NCBI RefSeq assembly: GCF_944387275.1
Contig: NZ_CALXEG010000004.1
Span: forward strand, 1 to 64,000
Reading direction: 5' to 3'
DNA length: 64,000 nt
Source of the DNA: an uncultured Pseudoflavonifractor sp.
Lineage (GTDB): Bacteria; Bacillota; Clostridia; Oscillospirales; Oscillospiraceae
Part shown: one piece after another, positions 7,883 through 16,585 of the stretch
Position numbering within the stretch: the stretch's first letter is position 1
Layout: every line of letters starts with the position of its first letter
The notes under the pieces: model-generated
What the model was told of the DNA's origin: nothing
The model's input: the letters and a program-made list of their open reading frames with translations, nothing else
Database searches by the model: none
Translations under genes and position numbers: made by a program

Positions 7883-8560
7883 TCAGTTATTTCCCGTGGG
7901 GATGAAGGGCCGGATGGCCATGGCCACGCTGCTGATGGGCATGGTCTGGAGCCACACCTTCCCCGGGCCGGTGAGCAGGGTGTTGAAGATGCCCTCGCCG
8001 CCGAAGAACATGTTCTTCAGCCCGGGCACCTGCTGGATGTCCATGGACACCGTGGGCTCAAAGCCCGCCACGTTCCCCGTGTCCACCACCAGCTGCTGGC
8101 CCGGCATCAGGTCGTACTCGATCAGGTCGCCGTCAATCTCCGCGAAGGCCATGCCCCGGCCGGACAGCCGCTGCATGATAAAGCCCTCGCCGCCGAAAAA
8201 GCCCGCGCCCAGCTTGCGGTTGAAGTGGATGGACAGCTCCACCCCCGCCTCCGCCGCCAGAAAGGACTTCTTCTGCAAAATCATCTCCCGGCCCGGCCCG
8301 ATCTCCATGGGCATGATCTTCCCGGGAAAGCTGGAGCCGAAGGTGATCATGCCGTCGCCCCGGGCGGTGTAGATGTTCTGGAAGATGTTTTCGCCGGAGA
8401 ACGCCCGGGAGAACATCTTGCCCAGGCCGCCGCCGCTGGTCTCCATCTGCATGTTGGGCGACATCCAGACCATGGAGCCGCTCTCGGTGATCATCTTTTC
8501 GCCGTTTTCCAAGTGGCACATCACAACGGGGAAGGAACCGCCTGCAATCTCATACCTCAT
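7883..8560 (-). CDS. AIM24 family protein
   Basis: 225 residues with the glycine-rich beta-sandwich of the AIM24 / TIGR00266 family: MITESGSMVWM near the start, MFSRAFSGENIFQNIYTA, ARGDGMITFG, and GGEGFIMQRLSGRG. The start at 8560 is chosen because an AGGAGG site lies six bases before this ATG, whereas the in-frame ATG two codons earlier overlaps that site. The bacterial members are soluble, probably oligomeric, and of unknown function; the family is named from a yeast mitochondrial inner membrane protein. It stands alone with its own terminator. Confidence 0.9.
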   Translation of the reverse strand: MRYEIAGGSFPVVMCHLENGEKMITESGSMVWMSPNMQMETSGGGLGKMFSRAFSGENIFQNIYTARGDGMITFGSSFPGKIMPMEIGPGREMILQKKSFLAAEAGVELSIHFNRKLGAGFFGGEGFIMQRLSGRGMAFAEIDGDLIEYDLMPGQQLVVDTGNVAGFEPTVSMDIQQVPGLKNMFFGGEGIFNTLLTGPGKVWLQTMPISSVAMAIRPFIPTGNN

Positions 8561-8685
8561 AGCCATCCTCCTCAGCGTTTCTGGATACCTCCATCATAGA
8601 TGCAGCCGCCCAGGCCGTCAAGCAGTAATTTCGAATCGCGTAAAAACTCTCCCGCCTTCCAAAAGCCGGGAGATCTCCCCCGGAC

Positions 8686-8714
8686 GTGACAACCCGGCCG
8701 GGGTATGGTATGAT
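8686..8714 (+). promoter_or_regulatory. Promoter of the 8756-9616 membrane protein gene
   Basis: GTGACA and TATGAT separated by 17 bases, ending about 40 bases before the start codon. A good but not perfect sigma-A type match. Confidence 0.6.
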
Positions 8715-8755
8715 ATTGTCCGCTCGATCAACCCTTCTGACGAAAGGAAACGCTT

Positions 8756-9616
8756 ATGAGAGAGAAAAATAGAATCAAGATCCTGTTGGTGGTGGTGCCG
8801 CTGCTGGTGGCCTTCCTCTCCGTGTTCGTGGTGTCTGGGATCGCCTCCTCCACCGAATTCCACGCCGACTCCATCGCCTCCCTGGACGCCAAACAGACCA
8901 CGGTCCTGGAGCTGACCGCCGCCTCCACCGCCGCCTCCGCCGCCCTCACCCTGCTCCCCGGCGACACCGCCACACCCATCGCCGAGAAGCTGGCCGACCT
9001 GAGCTCCGGCTTCCTGGTGGTGCTGTGCGCCATCTACCTGGAGAAGTACCTGCTGACCCTCACCGGGTTCGTCTCCTTCACCTTCCTCATTCCCATCTCC
9101 TGCCTGCTGTACGCCGTCAACGTGTTCCTGGACCGGGACGGCCTGCGGACCCTGGCCAAAAAGCTGCTCATCTTCGGCCTGGCCATCGTGCTGGTCATCC
9201 CGGTCAGCGTGAAGATCTCCACTCTGATCGAGAACACCTACCAGGCCTCCATCGAGGCCACTATCGACAGCGCCAAGCAGACCACCGAGGACGTGCAGGA
9301 GAGCACGGAGGGCACGGAAGAACAGGACGACGTGGGCTTCCTGGAGGGGCTTATCTCCAAGATCACCCAGGGCATCTCCAACGTGGCCTCCGGCATCTCG
9401 GAGAAGGTGGGCGACATGATCAACAGCTTCATTGAGGCCCTGGCCGTCATGCTGGTCACCTCCTGCGTCATCCCCATCCTGGTCATGCTGTTCTTTGTGT
9501 GGCTGGTCAAGGTCACCTTCTCCATCTCCCTGCCCGTCAGCTACACCGGCGCGGTCAAGGGCGTCAGGGGCGCCTTCCCCCACGGGGAGAAGGGCAAGGA
9601 CACGGAGCAGTCCTGA
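8756..9616 (+). CDS. Polytopic membrane protein of unknown function, 286 aa
   Basis: The protein has a first membrane helix at residues about 8-28, an extracytoplasmic-looking Ser/Thr/Ala-rich loop, further hydrophobic segments near 85-125, 136-156 and 231-255, and a charged C-terminus. Between the third and last segments lies an acidic linker (TTEDVQESTEGTEEQ) followed by an amphipathic helix. The start ATG has an AAAGGAA site. I do not recognise a family. It is followed 51 bases later by tspO on the same strand, so the two may be co-transcribed. Confidence 0.65.
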   Translation: MREKNRIKILLVVVPLLVAFLSVFVVSGIASSTEFHADSIASLDAKQTTVLELTAASTAASAALTLLPGDTATPIAEKLADLSSGFLVVLCAIYLEKYLLTLTGFVSFTFLIPISCLLYAVNVFLDRDGLRTLAKKLLIFGLAIVLVIPVSVKISTLIENTYQASIEATIDSAKQTTEDVQESTEGTEEQDDVGFLEGLISKITQGISNVASGISEKVGDMINSFIEALAVMLVTSCVIPILVMLFFVWLVKVTFSISLPVSYTGAVKGVRGAFPHGEKGKDTEQS

Positions 9617-9667
9617 GCCATACATATTTCCCCGCCGGACGCATATCCTATCCCCGGGTGATTGCGT

Positions 9668-10141
9668 ATGATCAAGCACACATGGAAGGTCTACGGGGCG
9701 TGGATCCTGCTCTCCGAGGCGGTGGGCGGGCTGTCGGGCTGGCTGACCCAGGACGGAGCCAAGGCCTACAGCCAGTCCATCGTCAAGCCGCCCCTGTCCC
9801 CGCCCCCGCTGGTGTTCCCCATCGTGTGGGCCATCCTCTTTGTCCTCATGGGCATCGGCGCGGCCCGGGTGTTCCTGGCCCCCGCATCCGCCGCCCGCAC
9901 ACGGGGCCTGCGGCTCTTCTTCGTCCAACTGGGCTTCAATTTTCTGTGGAGCATCCTGTTCTTCTGCCTCCAGGCCTTCGGCTTTTCCCTGCTCTGGCTG
10001 CTGGTCCTGTGGGGGCTCATCCTCTGGATGCTCTTCACCTTCCTTCAGGTGGACAGGGCCGCCGGATTGCTCCAGGTCCCCTATCTGCTGTGGGTGACCT
10101 TTGCCGCTTACCTGAATCTGGGCGTGTGGGTCCTCAACTGA
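9668..10141 (+). CDS. tspO: TspO/MBR family protein
   Basis: 157 residues, the normal length, with five membrane helices. Conserved elements are WLTQDGAKAYSQSIVKPPLSPP before the first loop, FPIVWAILFVLMGIGA, QLGFNFLWSILFF and the late YLLWVTFAAYLNLGVWVLN. TspO proteins (translocator protein / peripheral benzodiazepine receptor homologues) bind porphyrins and related tetrapyrroles in the membrane and influence stress responses in bacteria. The ATG at 9668 is preferred over an in-frame TTG two codons upstream, although the ribosome site is weak. A strong terminator follows directly. Confidence 0.92.
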   Translation: MIKHTWKVYGAWILLSEAVGGLSGWLTQDGAKAYSQSIVKPPLSPPPLVFPIVWAILFVLMGIGAARVFLAPASAARTRGLRLFFVQLGFNFLWSILFFCLQAFGFSLLWLLVLWGLILWMLFTFLQVDRAAGLLQVPYLLWVTFAAYLNLGVWVLN

Positions 10142-10144
10142 GCG

Positions 10145-10184
10145 CCGGACCGGCAGGATATCCTGCCGGTCCGGTTCTCTTTTT
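10145..10184 (+). terminator. Terminator after tspO
   Basis: A 30-base perfect palindrome (10145-10174) that would fold into a long GC-rich stem, followed by TTCTCTTTTT. It starts four bases after the tspO stop codon. Confidence 0.9.
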
Positions 10185-10252
10185 GCGCGCTCTGTCCCTC
10201 CTTTTATTTTAAATACGAAATTTAAGAATAATTTCAGCTTTCTCCCGTTTTA

Positions 10253-10360
10253 CCTCCGTTTGAAAACTTTGATCCCATTTTATCCTGTTAGTTTGCTTAC
10301 ATATTCACAGATTATTCATATTTTATCCCTTTCAGTTCACCGCCTGTTTTCAAACGGAGG
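10253..10360. repeat. 15-bp inverted repeat enclosing an AT-rich spacer
   Basis: CCTCCGTTTGAAAAC at 10253-10267 is repeated exactly as its reverse complement at 10346-10360, with 78 AT-rich bases between. The stretch between tspO and the TSUP gene otherwise holds no gene. It could be a miniature element with terminal inverted repeats, paired regulator sites, or a long-range RNA stem. No target-site duplication is visible. Confidence 0.6.
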
Positions 10361-10439
10361 CTACAATGTCTCCAGTTCACATCCAGATATGGCTGCCCGG
10401 AGGCGGGTTCCGCTCCGGCGGCCGGGGAGGTAGACAGGG

Positions 10440-11216
10440 TTGGAAGGGCTCTGGTTTGAGGTTTTGATCTGTTTTCTGGCGGGCGCGGGGGCGGGCCTGG
10501 GCACCGGCTTCGCGGGGATGAGTGCCGCCACGGTGATCAGTCCCATGCTGGTCACCTTTCTGGGCATACCCGCCTATGACGCCATCGGCATCGCGCTGGC
10601 CAGCGACGTGCTGGCCAGCGCGGCCAGCGCCCGCACCTACGCCAAAAGCGGCGTGCTGGACGTCAAAAACGGCCTGGTGATGATGTGCGGCGTGCTGAGT
10701 ATGACGCTGGTGGGCAGCTGGCTGTCCACCTTTGTGCCCAACAGCACCCTGGGCTCCTTCTCCGTGGTGATGACCCTGCTTCTGGGCCTCCGGTTCCTCC
10801 TCTTCCCGGTGACCTCCACCCGGCGCACCATCGCGGGGGCCAGCGCCCGGGCCCGGATCGTCAAGGGCGCGGCGGGCGGCGCCTGCATCGGGCTGATATG
10901 CGGCTTCTTCGGCGCGGGCGGCGGCATGATGATGCTGATGGTCCTCACCGTCCTGCTGGGCTATGAGCTGAAAACCGCCGTGGGCACCAGCGTGTTCGTC
11001 ATGACCTTCTCCGCGCTCACCGGCGCGGTCAGCCACTTCGCCCTGGGCAGCCCGCCCCGGCCGGACCTGCTGGTGCTGTGCGTGTTGTTCACCCTGGTGT
11101 GGGCCCAGATCGCCGCCAAAATTGCCGCCCGGGCCGACGCCAGGCTCCTCAACCGCCTGACCGGGGTGATCCTCACCCTGCTGGGCGTGGTTCTGGTGGT
11201 TATCACCTTCCTGTAA
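10440..11216 (+). CDS. TSUP family transporter (TauE/SafE-like sulfite or organosulfonate exporter)
   Basis: 258 residues with about eight membrane helices. The two TSUP half-domains are visible: GAGAGLGTGFAGMSAATVISPMLV early and GGACIGLICGFFGAGGGMMMLMVL in the second half, each with the glycine-rich signature. Known family members export sulfite, sulfoacetate or similar anions. I chose the TTG at 10440 because a GGGGAGG site ends nine bases before it and no better ATG exists. The next gene, 34 bases on, is a predicted arylsulfotransferase, so a sulfur-related role is plausible but not shown. Confidence 0.85.
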   Translation: MEGLWFEVLICFLAGAGAGLGTGFAGMSAATVISPMLVTFLGIPAYDAIGIALASDVLASAASARTYAKSGVLDVKNGLVMMCGVLSMTLVGSWLSTFVPNSTLGSFSVVMTLLLGLRFLLFPVTSTRRTIAGASARARIVKGAAGGACIGLICGFFGAGGGMMMLMVLTVLLGYELKTAVGTSVFVMTFSALTGAVSHFALGSPPRPDLLVLCVLFTLVWAQIAAKIAARADARLLNRLTGVILTLLGVVLVVITFL

Positions 11217-11250
11217 GGCCCCCCTGATATGCACAAAGGAAAGCGGGTGA

Positions 11251-13017
11251 ATGCAAATGACAACAAAGCGTATAAAAAAGGCGCTGCTGATTCTGGTCAT
11301 CGCCGCGGCGGTGCTGGCGGTGGCGGTGCCCATGGTGGTGACGGCGGTCTCCAAGGCCTTCACCGCCCAGGAGCACGTGGTGCGCACCGACTGGGAGATC
11401 GACGCGGGAGCTGTCATCGACCAGAGCGAGGAGTTCCGGGTGGACATCGCCCAGGCCAAGCTGGGGGACGGCCTGCGGACCGTTCAGCTGGTCCCCCAGG
11501 ACATGGACGAGGAGGGCTTCACCTACTACGACCTGGACGTGCAGCGGCGGCTGGACGGCGCCCTCCAGAGCCTGAAGGAGCTCTCCGGCATCTCCTGGAC
11601 CGCCACCATGCCCCTGGCGGTGCTCAACCCCTTCGGCACGGGCAGCAACGGCCTGTACCTGTACTTTGAGACCGACATGGCCACCAAGGTCACCTACACG
11701 GTCCATGTGGAGGGCGGCGATATCGCCGACTTCACCGCCGCGGCCGCCGACAGCTCCGGGCAGGAATTCACCAAAAGCCATGAGTTCCAGCTCATCGGCC
11801 TGGTGCCCGGCGAGACCAACCAGGTCACCCTGACCATGACCGGCCAGTGGGGCAACGCCCGGCAGATCGTGACCTTCACCGTGGACATGCCTTCCACCTC
11901 CTCCGGCTACTCCACCCGCCTGGAGGTGACCGAAGGCGAGTCGGACCAGGCCCAGGCCGACGGTCTCTTCGCCATGATGCGGGTCAACGGCTATCTGGGG
12001 TATGGCTTTTTCTTCGACAACGACGGGGTGCTGCGGTACGAGATGGTGCTGGAGGGGTACGGCCTGGACCGGCTGCTCTTCGACGGGGACGAGATCATCA
12101 CCTGCGTGTCCTCCTCCAAGCTGGCCCGCATCGACGGGCTGGGCCGGGTGACCCAGGTGTACCGGCTGGACGGATACGACCTGCACCACGACATCGGCCT
12201 GGGGGCCGACGGAGAGGTGCTGGCCCTGGCGGAGGTGACCGGCGGCGAGACGGTGGAGGACAGGCTGCTCTCCATCGACCCGGACACCGGCGCGGTCACC
12301 GAGCTGGTGGACTTCAGCCAGCTGATGGCGCCCTACTTTGAGACCACCCGGCCTGTGGGCGCCGGGGACGACTTCTTCTGGCAGGCGGGCGAGTGGGACT
12401 GGCTCCACCTCAACAGCGTGCAGTACATGGCGGAGGACGACAGCGTGATTATCTCCTCCCGGGAGACCTCTTCCATCATCAAGGTGACGGGGCTCCACAG
12501 CACCCCCGCCGTGGACTGGCTGGCGGGGGATGAGCGCTTCTGGGCGGACACCGCCTATGCCGGTCTCTGTCTCACCCAGGAGGGGGACTTTGTCCCCCAG
12601 TACGGCCAGCACTGCGTGGAGTACTACGCCGACGGCGAGGAGGCGGGGGTGTACTACCTGGCGCTGTACAACAACAACTACTGGTCCCTGAACAGCCGGG
12701 ACGGCCTCACCCTGGAGGTGGCGGACAGCGTGGGCACCGAGCTCTACGGCGACGGGGACGACGCCAGCCAGGTCTACGTCTACCGCATCGACGAGAACGC
12801 CCGCACCTATTCCCTGGTCTCCAGCTTTGACGTGCCCTACTCCAGCATCGTGTCCAACGCCTCCCCCTGCGGGGACAACTGGGTGGTCAACAGCGGCGTG
12901 GCCATGGTGTTCGGCGAGTACGACAGCGCCGGACAGCTCATCCGGCAGTACGCCTACGACTGCACCATGCAGAACTACCGCACCTTCAAGTACGACATGG
13001 CCATCTGGTTCCAGTAA
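11251..13017 (+). CDS. Aryl-sulfate sulfotransferase (ASST family), membrane-anchored
   Basis: 588 residues. An N-terminal membrane anchor (about 8-30) leads to an extracytoplasmic beta-rich N-domain and then the ASST beta-propeller. Candidate active-site residues are in recognisable contexts: DLHHDIG (His312/313), DWLHLNSVQY (His386), SSRETSS (Arg404) and GQHCVEY (His454). The 18-residue spacing of His386 and Arg404 equals that of the E. coli enzyme (His356/Arg374). ASST moves a sulfuryl group from one phenolic ester to another phenol without PAPS. An AAAGGA site supports the ATG at 11251. It probably shares a transcript with the TSUP gene upstream and ends in a strong terminator. Confidence 0.85.
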   Translation: MQMTTKRIKKALLILVIAAAVLAVAVPMVVTAVSKAFTAQEHVVRTDWEIDAGAVIDQSEEFRVDIAQAKLGDGLRTVQLVPQDMDEEGFTYYDLDVQRRLDGALQSLKELSGISWTATMPLAVLNPFGTGSNGLYLYFETDMATKVTYTVHVEGGDIADFTAAAADSSGQEFTKSHEFQLIGLVPGETNQVTLTMTGQWGNARQIVTFTVDMPSTSSGYSTRLEVTEGESDQAQADGLFAMMRVNGYLGYGFFFDNDGVLRYEMVLEGYGLDRLLFDGDEIITCVSSSKLARIDGLGRVTQVYRLDGYDLHHDIGLGADGEVLALAEVTGGETVEDRLLSIDPDTGAVTELVDFSQLMAPYFETTRPVGAGDDFFWQAGEWDWLHLNSVQYMAEDDSVIISSRETSSIIKVTGLHSTPAVDWLAGDERFWADTAYAGLCLTQEGDFVPQYGQHCVEYYADGEEAGVYYLALYNNNYWSLNSRDGLTLEVADSVGTELYGDGDDASQVYVYRIDENARTYSLVSSFDVPYSSIVSNASPCGDNWVVNSGVAMVFGEYDSAGQLIRQYAYDCTMQNYRTFKYDMAIWFQ

Positions 13018-13052
13018 TTGCCCGCCGTTTTTCACATACTCCTCCCGCTCGG

Positions 13053-13100
13053 ACGCGGCCGGCTGCCCAGTGCAGCCGGCCGCGTCCTTATTTTTCTCTC
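13053..13100 (+). terminator. Terminator after the arylsulfotransferase gene
   Basis: A perfect 14-bp GC-rich inverted repeat (13053-13066 and 13072-13085) with a five-base loop, followed by CCTTATTTTTCTC. Confidence 0.9.
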
Positions 13101-13206
13101 ACCGTCCATTTCTTTAGCGCCAATTTAGGGCAGCGCACTATATTGAATCAGGTATGGGCGGCTCAGGCCGCCCGGAAACCGCCATCAACGGCGAGGAGGT
13201 TCCGCA

Positions 13207-14280
13207 ATGATAAAAGTTGAGCATCTGACCAAGTACTACGGCGACTTTCTGGCGGTGGACGACCTCTCATTCGAGATCGACGAGGGGCATGTCTACGGCT
13301 TCCTGGGCCCCAACGGCGCGGGCAAGACCACCACCATGAACATGATGACCGGCTGTCTCTCCGCCACCTCGGGCAAGGTGGAGGTGGGCGGCTACGACAT
13401 CTTCGAGGACGCCAACAAGGCAAAGAAACTGATCGGCTATCTCCCCGAGCAGCCGCCCCTCTACATGAACGAGACGCCGGAGGAGTACCTGCGGTTCGTG
13501 GGCGAGGCCAAGGGCCTGCGGGGCAAGGAGCTGGAGGAGCAGATCGACCGGGTCATCGCCCAGGTGAAGATCCAGGACGTACGCAGCCGCCGCATCTCCG
13601 CCCTGTCCAAGGGCTACAAGCAGCGGGTGGGCATCGCCCAGGCCCTGCTGGGCAGCCCCAGGGTCATCATTCTGGACGAGCCCACCGTGGGCCTGGACCC
13701 CATCCAGATCATCGAGATCCGGGATCTCATCAAGCAGCTGGGCCAGGAGCACACCGTCATCCTCAGCTCCCACATCCTCTCGGAGGTCCAGGCCATCTGC
13801 GAAAAGATCCTCATCATCGCCCACGGCAAGCTGGTGGCCTTTGACGAGCCGGACAACCTGGAGAGGAGCCTGCTGTCCTCCAATGAGATCGTCTTCACCA
13901 CCGACGCGGAGGCGGAGCAGGTGACGGACATTCTCTCCGGCGTGGAGCACATCTCCGGCGTACAGCTGGACGAAAAGGAGAACGGGCTGGTGTCCGCCCG
14001 GGTGAAGACCGACAGCAGCGACATCTACGAGGTGTCCCGCCGGCTGTTCTTCGCCTTCGCGGACCGGAGGCAGGCCCTGCTGGAGCTGTCCCTGAAGAAG
14101 GCCAGCCTGGAGGACATCTTCATCGAGCTGACCGAGGGCGGCGACCCCGGCCAGCCGGGCGCGGGGGCGCCGGACAATCCGGCGCCGGAGGAGCCCCAGG
14201 CGGAGCAGCCGCCGGAAGGGCCGCCGCAAGATGGGGACGCCCAGTCCGCCGGTACAGAAAGTGAGGCAGATCAGCTATGA
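13207..14280 (+). CDS. ABC transporter ATP-binding protein (GldA-like)
   Basis: 357 residues. Walker A is GPNGAGKTTT (about 36-45), the signature is LSKGYKQRVGIAQALLG, and Walker B is RVIILDEPTVGLDP followed by SSHILSEVQ. The C-terminal extension carries an accessory domain and ends in a low-complexity Pro/Glu/Gln-rich tail of about 45 residues. The order ATPase, permease, GldG-like and DUF4340 protein is the conserved layout of Gld-like ABC systems in clostridia. A GGAGG site precedes the ATG. The stop overlaps the next start by ATGA, so the four genes form one coupled operon. The substrate is not known. Confidence 0.93.
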   Translation: MIKVEHLTKYYGDFLAVDDLSFEIDEGHVYGFLGPNGAGKTTTMNMMTGCLSATSGKVEVGGYDIFEDANKAKKLIGYLPEQPPLYMNETPEEYLRFVGEAKGLRGKELEEQIDRVIAQVKIQDVRSRRISALSKGYKQRVGIAQALLGSPRVIILDEPTVGLDPIQIIEIRDLIKQLGQEHTVILSSHILSEVQAICEKILIIAHGKLVAFDEPDNLERSLLSSNEIVFTTDAEAEQVTDILSGVEHISGVQLDEKENGLVSARVKTDSSDIYEVSRRLFFAFADRRQALLELSLKKASLEDIFIELTEGGDPGQPGAGAPDNPAPEEPQAEQPPEGPPQDGDAQSAGTESEADQL

Positions 14281-15140
14281 CAGCGGTACTGAAACATGAA
14301 TTGAGGAACTATTTCCACTCCTTCACCGCCTACGTGTTCGGGGCCTTCCTGCTGGCCATCGCGGGCATCGGCTCCATGCTGTACAATCTCCAGGCCGCGG
14401 TGAGCAATTTCGAGTACGTGCTCAGCTTCGGCAGCATCGTGTTCGTGGTCATCGTGCCCATCCTGACCATGCGGGTCATCGCCGAGGAGCGCAAGCAGAA
14501 GACCGACCAGCTGCTCTACTCCCTGCCCATCACCACCACCCAGGTCATCGCGGGCAAGTACCTGGCCCTGCTGGTGGTCTACCTCATCCCCCTGGCCATC
14601 ATCTCCATCTACCCCCTGATCTTCGCCCAGTTCGGCGAGGTCTACCTGCCCACCTCCTACGGCTCCCTGTTCGCCATCTTCATGATGGGCGCCGCCCTCA
14701 TGGCCCTGGGGGTGTTCATCTCCTGCCTGACCGACAACCAGGGCCTGGCCGCAGGCATCGGCATCGCGGTCATCCTGTTCAATTACTACAGCGTCAGCCT
14801 GTCCGAGTACGTGTCCTCCACCGCCTTCGGCTCGGTGGTGGCCCTGGCCGTCCTCATCCTGGCCCTGGGCGCCCTCATCCGGTACCTGACCAAAAACGAG
14901 CTGCTGGCCTACAGCGTGAGTCTGGTGCTGGCGGTGGCGGTGTGCGTGACCTGCTTTGTGGACGCCTCCCTGTTCGAGGGCCTGCTGCCCGCCATCATGA
15001 AGCAGCTCTCCCTCTTTGAGCGGTTCAGCGCCTTTGTCAACGGCGTGTTCGACATGACCGCCATTGTGTACTACCTGTCTGTGATCGGATTTTTCCTCTT
15101 CCTTTCGGTCCAGTCCCTTGAGAAACGGAGGTACAACTGA
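14277..15140 (+). CDS. ABC-2 type permease (GldF-like)
   Basis: 287 residues with six predicted membrane segments and the ABC-2 features of GldF/NosY-type permeases: FTAYVFGAFLLAI near the start and PILTMRVIAEERKQKTDQLLYSLPIT after the second helix, which is the diagnostic amphipathic coupling segment. It is translated from an ATGA overlap with the ATPase gene and its stop shares one base with the next start (TGATG). It would form the membrane channel of the transporter powered by the upstream ATPase. Confidence 0.92.
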   Translation: MTAVLKHELRNYFHSFTAYVFGAFLLAIAGIGSMLYNLQAAVSNFEYVLSFGSIVFVVIVPILTMRVIAEERKQKTDQLLYSLPITTTQVIAGKYLALLVVYLIPLAIISIYPLIFAQFGEVYLPTSYGSLFAIFMMGAALMALGVFISCLTDNQGLAAGIGIAVILFNYYSVSLSEYVSSTAFGSVVALAVLILALGALIRYLTKNELLAYSVSLVLAVAVCVTCFVDASLFEGLLPAIMKQLSLFERFSAFVNGVFDMTAIVYYLSVIGFFLFLSVQSLEKRRYN

Positions 15141-16585
15141 TGAAGCTCTGGAAGCTCCATGGGGACGGGGAGCAGGCGGCGAGAAACCGCATCGCCTTTC
15201 AGGGCGGCTCCTACTCCCTGATCATCACGGCGGTGGTGCTGGCCATTCTCATCGCGGTGAATGTGCTGGTGTCCGCCCTGCCCACCACCCTGACCAAATA
15301 CGATATCAGCTCCGCCAAGCTCTACTCCATCACCAGCAACACCAAGGTGGTGGTCAACGCCCTGGAACAGGACGTGACCATCTACTGGATCGTCCAGTCC
15401 GGCGAGGAGGACGACATCATCGAGAATCTGCTCAACAAGTACGAGAGCCTGTCCGACCACATCTCGGTGGTCAAGAAGAACCCGGACGTGTACCCCACCT
15501 TTGCCGAGCAGTACACCGACGAGACGGTGCAGAACAACAGCCTGGTGGTGGAGTGCGGCGACCGCAGCCGCTTCATCGGCTACGACGACATCTATATCCA
15601 GGAGGCGGACATGTACTCCTACTCCTACAACACCTCCTTTGACGGCGAGGGCGCCATCACCTCCGCCATCGACTACGTGGTCACTGAGGACCTGCCCCAG
15701 CTCTACGTGCTGGAGGGCCACGGCGAGCAGGAGCTGCCCGCCACCTTCAGCGACCAGATCGAGAAGGAGAACATTGAGGTGAACACCCTCTCCCTGCTGA
15801 CGGTGGACGAGATCCCCGAGGAGGCCGACTGCATCATGATCTACGCCCCCTCCTCCGACATCTCCACCGAGGAGAAGGATATGCTGGCCCAGTACACCCA
15901 GAACGGCGGCAAGCTGCTGGTGGTGGCCGGGCCGGTGGAGGACGGCAGCCTGGACAACCTGTACAGCCTGCTGACCGACTACGGCGTGGAGCCCCGGGAG
16001 GGCATCGTGGTGGAGTCCGACCGGGAGCACTACACCCTCCAGCCCTACGTGCTGCTGCCCGACATGGCCAGCAGCGACATCACCGACTCCCTCATCGACG
16101 AGCACTACTACCCCATCATGCCCATCTCCCTGGGCCTGGATGTGAGCGGCGCCAACAGCGCCGTCACCGCCCTGATGACCACCTCCGACGCCTCCTTCAG
16201 CAAGATCGCGGGCTACGACCTGGAGACCTACGAGAAGGAGGACGGGGACATTGACGGCCCCTTCGCCGTGGCGGTGTCCGTGGACTGCGGCAGCGAGGGA
16301 CAGATGGTGTGGTTCACCTCCTCCGCCTTCCTGGAGGACATGTACAACGCCTTCTCCTCCGGCGCCAACTCCGACCTGGCCATGAACGCCCTGTCCTCCC
16401 TCATCGGCGAGCGGGAGGCCATGGCCATCCGCAGCAAGTCCCTCAACTACAACTACCTGAACATCAGCAGTTCCACCGCCTCCCTGCTGAAGGTGCTGAT
16501 GATCGGCGTGTTCCCCCTGGCCTATCTGGGCATCGGCATTGGCGTGATTGTGAGAAGAAGGAGGCTTCAGAATGAAGCGGGCTAA
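15140..16585 (+). CDS. GldG family ABC auxiliary protein
   Basis: 481 residues. An N-terminal membrane helix (about 26-46) follows a short cytoplasmic head, then a large extracytoplasmic domain typical of GldG / ABC_transp_aux proteins: KYDISSAKLYSITSNTK, a Rossmann-like part around YVLEGHGEQELPATF, and ADCIMIYAPSSDIS, and a C-terminal membrane helix (about 452-474) ending in RRRR. The family works with GldA/GldF-like transporters on the outer face of the membrane. It overlaps the DUF4340 gene by 14 bases. Confidence 0.9.
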   Translation: MKLWKLHGDGEQAARNRIAFQGGSYSLIITAVVLAILIAVNVLVSALPTTLTKYDISSAKLYSITSNTKVVVNALEQDVTIYWIVQSGEEDDIIENLLNKYESLSDHISVVKKNPDVYPTFAEQYTDETVQNNSLVVECGDRSRFIGYDDIYIQEADMYSYSYNTSFDGEGAITSAIDYVVTEDLPQLYVLEGHGEQELPATFSDQIEKENIEVNTLSLLTVDEIPEEADCIMIYAPSSDISTEEKDMLAQYTQNGGKLLVVAGPVEDGSLDNLYSLLTDYGVEPREGIVVESDREHYTLQPYVLLPDMASSDITDSLIDEHYYPIMPISLGLDVSGANSAVTALMTTSDASFSKIAGYDLETYEKEDGDIDGPFAVAVSVDCGSEGQMVWFTSSAFLEDMYNAFSSGANSDLAMNALSSLIGEREAMAIRSKSLNYNYLNISSSTASLLKVLMIGVFPLAYLGIGIGVIVRRRRLQNEAG

